NCBI GenBank assembly: GCA_902462015.1
Contig: CABPZV010000060.1
Location: forward strand, 1 to 10,934
Reading direction: 5' to 3'
From: an uncultured Eubacteriales bacterium
GTDB taxonomy: Bacteria > Bacillota > Clostridia > Oscillospirales > CAG-272
DNA: 10,934 bases
In this document: one piece after another, positions 5,698-10,934 of the stretch
Layout: each line of letters begins with the position of its first letter
Numbering within the stretch: the stretch's first letter is position 1
Notes under the pieces: generated by a model
What the model saw: the letters and a program-made list of their open reading frames with translations, nothing else
Database searches by the model: none
What the model was told of the DNA's origin: nothing
Program-made: the position numbers and the translations under genes

Positions 5698-7450
5698 TCT
5701 TTAATTCCTCCTCCGAAAGCTGAGAACGGGCAATCTCCTGATATGCTTTGCAGGTCTGCATCAGTTCATCGTGTGTTCCCATACCTGCAATTTTGCCGCT
5801 GTCCAGCACTATGATTTTATCTGCGTTTCGGATCGTTCCGATACGCTGAGCTACAATTATCTTCGTAGCCGCCCTGAGTTTGCTGTTAAGTGCTATACGC
5901 AGGGTACGGTCGGTCTTGTAGTCCAATGCCGAAAATGTATCATCAAAAATATAAATTTCAGCCCGGCGGCAAATAGCACGGGCAATGGAAAGCCTTTGCT
6001 TCTGACCGCCTGATACATTCGTACCACCCTGTGCGATACAGGCGTCATACTGTCCGTCCATCTTCTCAACAAAATCGTATGCTTGTGCAATTGATACAGC
6101 CTCTGCCATATCTTCGGGAAGCTGATTTTTACCGTTATCTCCGTACATCACGTTACTCTTTACCGAACCGGAAAACAGAACAGCTCTTTGGGAAACATAT
6201 CCCAACTTATTTCGCAAGGCTTTTTGTGTATATTTTTTTACATTCACACCATCAACAAGGACTTCACCCTCTGTAACATCGTAAAAGCGAGGAACAAGGT
6301 TTATGAGCGTACTCTTTCCGCTGCCTGTTGAGCCGATAATGGCAACTGTCTGGCCCGCTTCTACGGTAAAGCTGATGTTTTCAAGAACATAGTCGCCTGC
6401 GTCAGGATATTTGAAGCTTACATTACGGAATTCAATCTGTCCCTGCACATTCGTATCAGGTATTTCGAGGCTGCCGTCTTTCAGAGAAATATCGGTATCA
6501 AGCACTTCGTTAATACGATGAGCAGACACCAACACACGAGGCAGCATAATAAACATCATCGTCAGCATGGTAAAAGCCATAATGACCTGCATCGCATAAG
6601 AGGAAAACACCACCATATCCGAAAAGATCGTCAACCGCCCCATAATATCGGCAGCGTCAATGATATATGCGCCAATCCAATAAATTGCAAGACTGATAGC
6701 CGATGTTACAAAACTCATGGTAGGCATCAGAAGTGCCATTACACGGTTGGAAAATAAATTGGTTTTCGTCAATTCTTCATTGGCTTTTTCAAATTTGTCC
6801 TCTTGGAATTTTTCAGCGTTATAGGCACGGACAACACGGATACCCGTCAGATTTTCTCTCGTTACACGGTTGAGATTATCGGTAAGCTGCTGAATAATTT
6901 TGAATTTCGGCAGAGCGAGAACAACCGCAATCATCAGCACAACAAGAATAACAAGCACAGCCGCCGCAGTAGCAAGCGACCACTGCCATTGCTTTCCGGA
7001 AATTTTGATAATTGCCCATACAAGCAAAATGGGTGCCTTGATAATTGCCTGCAAACCCATTGCCACGATCATCTGCACCTGTGTAATGTCGTTGGTGGTA
7101 CGGGTGATAAGGCTTGCGGTAGAAAATCGTCCGATTTCTTCGCTGTTAAAGTGCATGACTTTCTTAAACACTTTTTCACGCACGGTCTTGGACAATCCCG
7201 CCGCTACTCTTGCGGCAAGGTATCCCGTAATCATAGCGGCAATCATACTGCCAACTGCACAAAGCAGCATATAGCCACCATTCAGAAGAATATCGCTCAT
7301 TTCTGAGCCGGGAGTTTGTACAAGCGTTGTAATGGTTGACATATAATCGGGCATTTTCAGGTCAAGCCATACTTGTGCCACAATAAATATAAAGCTGGCA
7401 CATACCATGCTATACTCCCGTTTAGTCATTCGTTTTAATAACTTTAACAT
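5690..7450 (-). CDS. ABC exporter half-transporter with non-catalytic nucleotide site
   Basis: This 586-residue partner half-transporter has membrane spans near 14-32, 56-82, 128-180 and 240-305, followed by an ATPase domain. Walker A GSTGSGKS (373-380) and signature VSGGQ (479-483) are canonical. The catalytic Walker B glutamate is aspartate (IFDD, D504) and the switch histidine is glutamine (VAQR, Q535). These are the changes expected of the degenerate side of exporters such as TmrAB, BmrCD or TM287/288. Its signature would complete the active site of the neighbour encoded at 3850-5697. The start ATG has GGAGGG only 3 bases upstream, tight but usable. The stop overlaps the next ATG (ATGCCTGA), giving coupled translation and likely 1:1 subunits. 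It follows the MacB-like gene by 60 bases. Dimerisation is inferred from motifs and overlap; family call firm. Confidence 0.93.
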   Translation of the reverse strand: MLKLLKRMTKREYSMVCASFIFIVAQVWLDLKMPDYMSTITTLVQTPGSEMSDILLNGGYMLLCAVGSMIAAMITGYLAARVAAGLSKTVREKVFKKVMHFNSEEIGRFSTASLITRTTNDITQVQMIVAMGLQAIIKAPILLVWAIIKISGKQWQWSLATAAAVLVILVVLMIAVVLALPKFKIIQQLTDNLNRVTRENLTGIRVVRAYNAEKFQEDKFEKANEELTKTNLFSNRVMALLMPTMSFVTSAISLAIYWIGAYIIDAADIMGRLTIFSDMVVFSSYAMQVIMAFTMLTMMFIMLPRVLVSAHRINEVLDTDISLKDGSLEIPDTNVQGQIEFRNVSFKYPDAGDYVLENISFTVEAGQTVAIIGSTGSGKSTLINLVPRFYDVTEGEVLVDGVNVKKYTQKALRNKLGYVSQRAVLFSGSVKSNVMYGDNGKNQLPEDMAEAVSIAQAYDFVEKMDGQYDACIAQGGTNVSGGQKQRLSIARAICRRAEIYIFDDTFSALDYKTDRTLRIALNSKLRAATKIIVAQRIGTIRNADKIIVLDSGKIAGMGTHDELMQTCKAYQEIARSQLSEEELKNA

Positions 7451-7465
7451 AGTCCCTCCATAGGT

Positions 7466-7503
7466 AAAGGTACTTCCTTCCCTGCTGGTTCAGAATTACC
7501 TTT
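7466..7503. repeat. Small hairpin between MacB-like and exporter genes
   Basis: AAAGGTA (7466-7472) and TACCTTT (7497-7503) are reverse complements with a 24-base loop, filling most of the 60-base gap between the two leftward genes. Reading left, the second arm ends a few bases before the ribosome binding site GGAGGG. There is no U-run after the stem, so an intercistronic processing or attenuation role is only a guess. Confidence 0.35.
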
Positions 7504-7510
7504 TTATTTA

Positions 7511-10249
7511 TTATTCGGTACGCAGAGCAGTTACGGGGTCTTTCTTGGCAGCTTTCTTTGAAGGGAGAAGCCCGCCAATAAGAGTGAGTATTACGCTGAG
7601 TACGATCAAAAGAACTGCGCTTGTTACAGGCAATGCAGCATTCACGCTTGTAGAGCCGGTTACTGCGTGAATAATTGCATTTGCAGGAATCAGTGTCAGC
7701 AAAGTAATACACACACCGATAAGTCCCGAACAAAGTCCGATAATAAAGGTTTCCGCATTGAACACCTGCGAAATATTGTGCTTGGATGCACCGATAGCAC
7801 GAAGGATACCGATTTCTTTGGTACGCTCCAGAACGGAGATATAGGTGATAATGCCAATCATAATAGAAGATACAATCAGGGAAACGGCAACGAAAGCAAT
7901 CAACACATAGGAAATCACATTGACAATCGTTGTGACAGAAGACATCAGTAGTCCCACATAGTCGGTATAAGAAATTTGATTTTCTTCGCTGACGGTCTTG
8001 TTGTAATCATCAATACAGGTGGAAATTGCGTCTTTGTTTTCAAAGCTGTCCGCATAAATACTGATGGAGGACGGGGCATCAAGGCTGACTACGCCAAAAG
8101 CTTCCATATTGTCATCATAAGTTCCGGACGAAATATAACTGTCATAGATCATAAGCAGTCTTTTATCCTCACCGTCCTCTGAACTGAGAACATATTCATC
8201 GAGCATAGCGGCAAGTTCTTTATCTGACATATCGAGCATCATTTGTGCGTATGCTGGATCGTCGCTATAGACCTGCCCCAGAATCTCCCTGCACATATTT
8301 GCTTTTTCTTCTGTACTCAAATTGGAAAGGTACGCTTTGGCATCTTCCACCTTAGCGGCATCGTCTGACGGAGAGAAAGAAACTCCGTTCAGCACATTGA
8401 TTTCGGGAGAGGCTTTCTGCGCCTTAACAACGGCGCTGTCGTTTGTATATTCGATAATATAATCCGTGAGTGCCTTTGTATAACCAACAGCACTGCTGAT
8501 ATTCGCATAGTCCGCATCTTCGGAAGGACGAATCACACCAACGATTTTTAGCTGAACAGCGTTATTCATCCGCTTTTCAAGCTCCGCATGATCTTCGGAT
8601 ATATCAGTAAAGGTTCCATTTCCGTTATCTACATAGGTATCGCACGCCGGAATCATGTAGAGTTCCTGCTTGCAAATATCTTCATAACTCCAATTCTGCG
8701 TTTCAAGCGTTACTTCTTCTCCGGCGTTGATTTTTTCCATGAGTTCCTTATATTCGGATGTTGGAAGGACACCCAACTCATAAAGTGTGCTGGCTGTAAT
8801 CTCATTGTTTTTATCCAGTACCAATACCACTTCATTATAGGCGCTCGGCCATGCACCGTAGAGAACGTCATAGCTATCGGTAACGGCGCTGCTGATCAGC
8901 GTACCGTTTTGTCCAGGCAGCATTTCCTCAAAGTTGCTGTTTGATGAGCCCGTACCCATCATATTCATTCCGCCCATATCTCCAGACATTCCGGAATTTT
9001 CCTTATTATCTTCAAGGGTACTCCCGTCTGTATTCACAAATGTTCCGTCAGGATCATGAGTATAGACGCCGAATTGTGTGTCATAGGAATAAACAATCCC
9101 ATTCTCGCCAATGTACTCATGAATGGCGCTTGCCGAATTATCCAGATATTTTTTGAACTCAGTCAGGTTATTTTCTGTAATACTTGTTGTCATGGCGGAA
9201 GCCATTTCAATACTGCTTCCATCGGAATACACTCCGTCGAGTTCATGCGTCGGATCGTCGTTTGCCGAATCCGTATTTTCTTTTCCGGCAGCCATCATGG
9301 AGGACAGATCCATCGACTTCGCTTCTATTGTAATAGGGTAGGAAGTCATCGTACTTTTTTGGAGATCACTGATATAAGTATTCACACCGTTTGACAGAGA
9401 TAAAATCAGCGCAATTCCAATGATACCAATAGAACCCGCAAAAGACGTCAGAAAGGTTCTGCCTTTTTTGGTGCGAAGGTTATTAAAACTGAGTGACATA
9501 GCCGTCAGGAAGGACATAGAAGCTTTACCCATATTTTTATGTTCGGGGGCTTTCAGTTTACTTTCATCAACGGTATATGGATCGGAGTCATCTGTAATTT
9601 TACCGTCACGCAGTTTTACAATACGGGTTGCATATTCTTCTGCAAGTTCCGGATTATGTGTAACCATAACGACAAGCCGGTCTTTGGCAACCTCTTTCAG
9701 TAGCTCCATTACCTGTACCGATGTTTCGGTATCGAGAGCACCTGTCGGCTCATCGGCAAGCAGAATGTCAGGGTTATTTACCAATGCACGGGCAATCGCC
9801 ACACGCTGCATCTGACCGCCGGACATCTGATTCGGGCGCTTGTGAAGCTGATTGCCAAGCCCTACTTCCTCCAGCGCCTGTTTCGCCCGTTTGCGGCGTT
9901 CGCTCCTTGAAATGCCGGAGATCGTGAGCGCCAGTTCTACATTGGCGAGAATAGACTGATGCGGAATCAGATTGTAGCTTTGGAAAACGAAGCCTATAGT
10001 ATGGTTGCGGTAGGAATCCCAATCACGGTCTTTATATTTCTTTGTGGAAATACCGTTTATGATAAGGTCGCCGCTGTCATAGCGGTCAAGACCGCCGATA
10101 ATGTTCAGCAAGGTTGTTTTACCCGAACCACTGGGGCCGAGTATAGCAACAAATTCATTGTCACGAAGATTTAACGACACCTTATCCAAGGCGGTTTGGT
10201 GTAAATCTCCTGTGATATACTCCTTTGAAATCTGTTTTATTTGAAGCAT
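7511..10249 (-). CDS. MacB/FtsX-type ABC transporter, ATPase fused to permease with large outside domain
   Basis: This 912-residue protein has an N-terminal LolD/MacB-like ATPase: Walker A GPSGSGKT (38-45), Q90, signature MSGGQMQRV (142-150), Walker B ILLADEPTGALD (162-173), switch H198. A first membrane span (about 268-286) is followed by a roughly 490-residue domain predicted outside the cell, then spans near 779-807, 835-857 and 876-895. ERTKEIGILRAIGAS (808-822) and the tail PVTALRTE are FtsX-family hallmarks. Topology is that of MacB (one plus three spans), but the outside domain is about twice what I expect for E. coli MacB and holds a Met/Gly-rich stretch, GDMGGMNMMG. Such proteins drive mechanotransmission or peptide export rather than classic uptake. 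The start ATG 10249 has AAAGGAGG 9 bases upstream; a TTG 10 codons earlier lies before that site and is rejected. First gene of the leftward operon, divergent from a response regulator. Confidence 0.93.
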   Translation of the reverse strand: MLQIKQISKEYITGDLHQTALDKVSLNLRDNEFVAILGPSGSGKTTLLNIIGGLDRYDSGDLIINGISTKKYKDRDWDSYRNHTIGFVFQSYNLIPHQSILANVELALTISGISRSERRKRAKQALEEVGLGNQLHKRPNQMSGGQMQRVAIARALVNNPDILLADEPTGALDTETSVQVMELLKEVAKDRLVVMVTHNPELAEEYATRIVKLRDGKITDDSDPYTVDESKLKAPEHKNMGKASMSFLTAMSLSFNNLRTKKGRTFLTSFAGSIGIIGIALILSLSNGVNTYISDLQKSTMTSYPITIEAKSMDLSSMMAAGKENTDSANDDPTHELDGVYSDGSSIEMASAMTTSITENNLTEFKKYLDNSASAIHEYIGENGIVYSYDTQFGVYTHDPDGTFVNTDGSTLEDNKENSGMSGDMGGMNMMGTGSSNSNFEEMLPGQNGTLISSAVTDSYDVLYGAWPSAYNEVVLVLDKNNEITASTLYELGVLPTSEYKELMEKINAGEEVTLETQNWSYEDICKQELYMIPACDTYVDNGNGTFTDISEDHAELEKRMNNAVQLKIVGVIRPSEDADYANISSAVGYTKALTDYIIEYTNDSAVVKAQKASPEINVLNGVSFSPSDDAAKVEDAKAYLSNLSTEEKANMCREILGQVYSDDPAYAQMMLDMSDKELAAMLDEYVLSSEDGEDKRLLMIYDSYISSGTYDDNMEAFGVVSLDAPSSISIYADSFENKDAISTCIDDYNKTVSEENQISYTDYVGLLMSSVTTIVNVISYVLIAFVAVSLIVSSIMIGIITYISVLERTKEIGILRAIGASKHNISQVFNAETFIIGLCSGLIGVCITLLTLIPANAIIHAVTGSTSVNAALPVTSAVLLIVLSVILTLIGGLLPSKKAAKKDPVTALRTE

Positions 10250-10280
10250 GGATAGAATCCTCCTTTCAGGACATGGCAAT

Positions 10281-10314
10281 AGTCTACTTCACTTTGAGAA
10301 ACTGAAAATTAACT
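10281..10314 (-). promoter_or_regulatory. Predicted regulated promoter of the transporter operon
   Basis: Reading left, TAGACT (plus 10281-10286, four of six consensus bases) lies 28 bases from the start of the operator arm 10300-10314. This nearly equals the 27-base distance on the regulator side. No good -35 exists; the operator arm occupies that place, as in promoters activated by OmpR-type regulators. The leader would run about 25 bases to AAAGGAGG (10259-10266). Confidence 0.45.
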
Positions 10315-10370
10315 ATGCGGCATTGTTTTTGAAAAAAATGTGAACTTTTGAGCCGAGTTAATTTTCAGTT
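10300..10370. promoter_or_regulatory. 15-bp perfect inverted repeat, likely two-sided operator
   Basis: AACTGAAAATTAACT (10300-10314) and AGTTAATTTTCAGTT (10356-10370) are exact reverse complements separated by 41 bases. The right arm extends to AGTTAA-N5-AGTTAA (10356-10361 and 10367-10372), an 11-bp direct repeat, the standard binding pattern of OmpR/PhoB-family regulators. The left arm retains the same with a weaker second half (AGTTTC). Each arm overlaps the -35 position of one of the two divergent promoters. I infer that the adjacent response regulator binds both. Confidence 0.65.
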
Positions 10371-10388
10371 AATCTTATGTGGTATAAT
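10356..10388 (+). promoter_or_regulatory. Promoter of the response regulator gene, extended -10
   Basis: TATAAT (10383-10388) is preceded by TG-G, making an extended -10. The -35 position (10360-10365, AATTTT) is poor and is covered by the AGTTAA direct repeat. This suggests activation by a bound regulator, probably the product of the gene itself. The start would be near 10395, with ATAGGAGG at 10403-10410. Confidence 0.6.
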
Positions 10389-10417
10389 AAAAGTATGTAA
10401 TGATAGGAGGTGTATCT

Positions 10418-10934
10418 ATGTTTCAGATTCTTATTGTAGAGGACAGCAAAAACACCGCCAGACTAATGAAAGCCGTATTAAAGCGTGCCGGATATGAGGT
10501 ACACGAAGCGGGCAACGGTGCAGAGGCTCTTGAAATAATGGACAAGCAACACATTGACCTTATCGTACTCGATATAATGATGCCCGTAATGGATGGCTAT
10601 AAATTTACCGAACAAATGAGAGCCGCCGGAGATAACACACCGATTTTAATGGTAACGGCAAAAGATCTGCCGGAAGAAAAATGCAAAGGCTTCATTGTCG
10701 GTACAGACGATTATATGGTAAAGCCGGTAAACGAGGAAGAGCTTGTTTTGCGCATTAAAGCTCTGCTTCGCCGTTCACAGATAGCAAGCGAACACAGGCT
10801 GAAGATTGGCAAGGTATCTCTTGATTATGATTCTTTTACCGTTTCCCGTGACGGTGTATCGCAGACCATTCCGCAAAAGGAATTTCAGCTTTTATACAAG
10901 CTGCTCTCTTATCCCGATAAGATTTTCACCCGTC
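10418..10934 (+). CDS. OmpR-family response regulator, partial (3' end beyond window)
   Basis: 172 residues are visible before the window ends. The receiver domain (1 to about 118) has the acidic pair E8-D9, the phosphorylation site D52 (IVLDIMMP), T80 and K102 (YMVKPV), all as in active receivers. A winged-helix output domain begins near 128 (LKIGKVSLDYDSFTVSRDG) and continues with PQKEFQLLYKLL; perhaps 50-60 residues are missing. ATG 10418 has ATAGGAGG 7 bases upstream, a clear start. It is divergent from the transporter operon across a 168-base spacer with a shared operator. A sensor histidine kinase gene is expected just downstream but is not seen. The context suggests the pair senses an envelope stress or antimicrobial and switches on the transporters; that role is inferred. 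Confidence 0.93.
   Translation, partial: MFQILIVEDSKNTARLMKAVLKRAGYEVHEAGNGAEALEIMDKQHIDLIVLDIMMPVMDGYKFTEQMRAAGDNTPILMVTAKDLPEEKCKGFIVGTDDYMVKPVNEEELVLRIKALLRRSQIASEHRLKIGKVSLDYDSFTVSRDGVSQTIPQKEFQLLYKLLSYPDKIFTR

Noticed and set aside
6803..7306. 167-codon plus-strand open frame inside the exporter gene
   Set aside because: It is His/Asn/Cys-rich antisense of a clearly conserved transporter and has no start signals; a shadow frame.
10250..10279. TTG start 10 codons upstream for the MacB-like gene
   Set aside because: AAAGGAGG at 10259-10266 lies inside that extension and points to ATG 10249; the extra residues are not ATPase-like.

Overview
The window looks like a chromosomal segment of a low-to-mid GC Gram-positive anaerobe. 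A gut clostridium of the Ruminococcaceae/Oscillospiraceae or Lachnospiraceae type is my best inference. The basis is strong AGGAGG-type ribosome binding sites, AT-rich spacers, consensus sigma-A promoters, and the gene content: a DUF4143-type ATPase, an RloA/RloB pair, and an OmpR-type regulator divergent from ABC transporters. No rRNA, tRNA, CRISPR array, transposase or integrase was seen.

Left part (1-3849) reads as an accessory or defence-type island with decay. It opens with an 18-bp perfect inverted repeat fed by a perfect-consensus leftward promoter. Next comes a 148-codon frame broken by two stop codons. Then follows an intact AAA_14/DUF4143 ATPase (796-2088) with a consensus promoter that carries the last of three phased 13-bp repeats. 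A 60-bp sequence at the end of the broken frame recurs at 90% identity just after the ATPase, so the ATPase cassette is bracketed by direct repeats. An RloA-like ATPase (2370-3548) with its own promoter overlaps, by ATGA, an rloB partner. That partner is a pseudogene with an amber codon after the CEG motif and an apparent internal deletion.

Right part (3850-10934) is intact and reads as a sensed export system. Three leftward genes form one apparent operon: a MacB/FtsX-type ATPase-permease fusion with a very large outside domain (7511-10249), then two half-transporters overlapping by 8 bases (5690-7450 and 3850-5697). The half-transporters have complementary degenerate nucleotide sites, as in heterodimeric multidrug exporters. 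An OmpR-family response regulator (from 10418, cut by the window end) is divergently transcribed. The 168-bp spacer holds a 15-bp perfect inverted repeat whose arms each overlap one promoter at the same distance. One arm contains an AGTTAA direct repeat at 11-bp period, which suits two-sided control by the regulator itself.

The two parts meet tail to tail with no spacer. The open frame of the rloB remnant runs 89 bases into the antisense of the last exporter gene.
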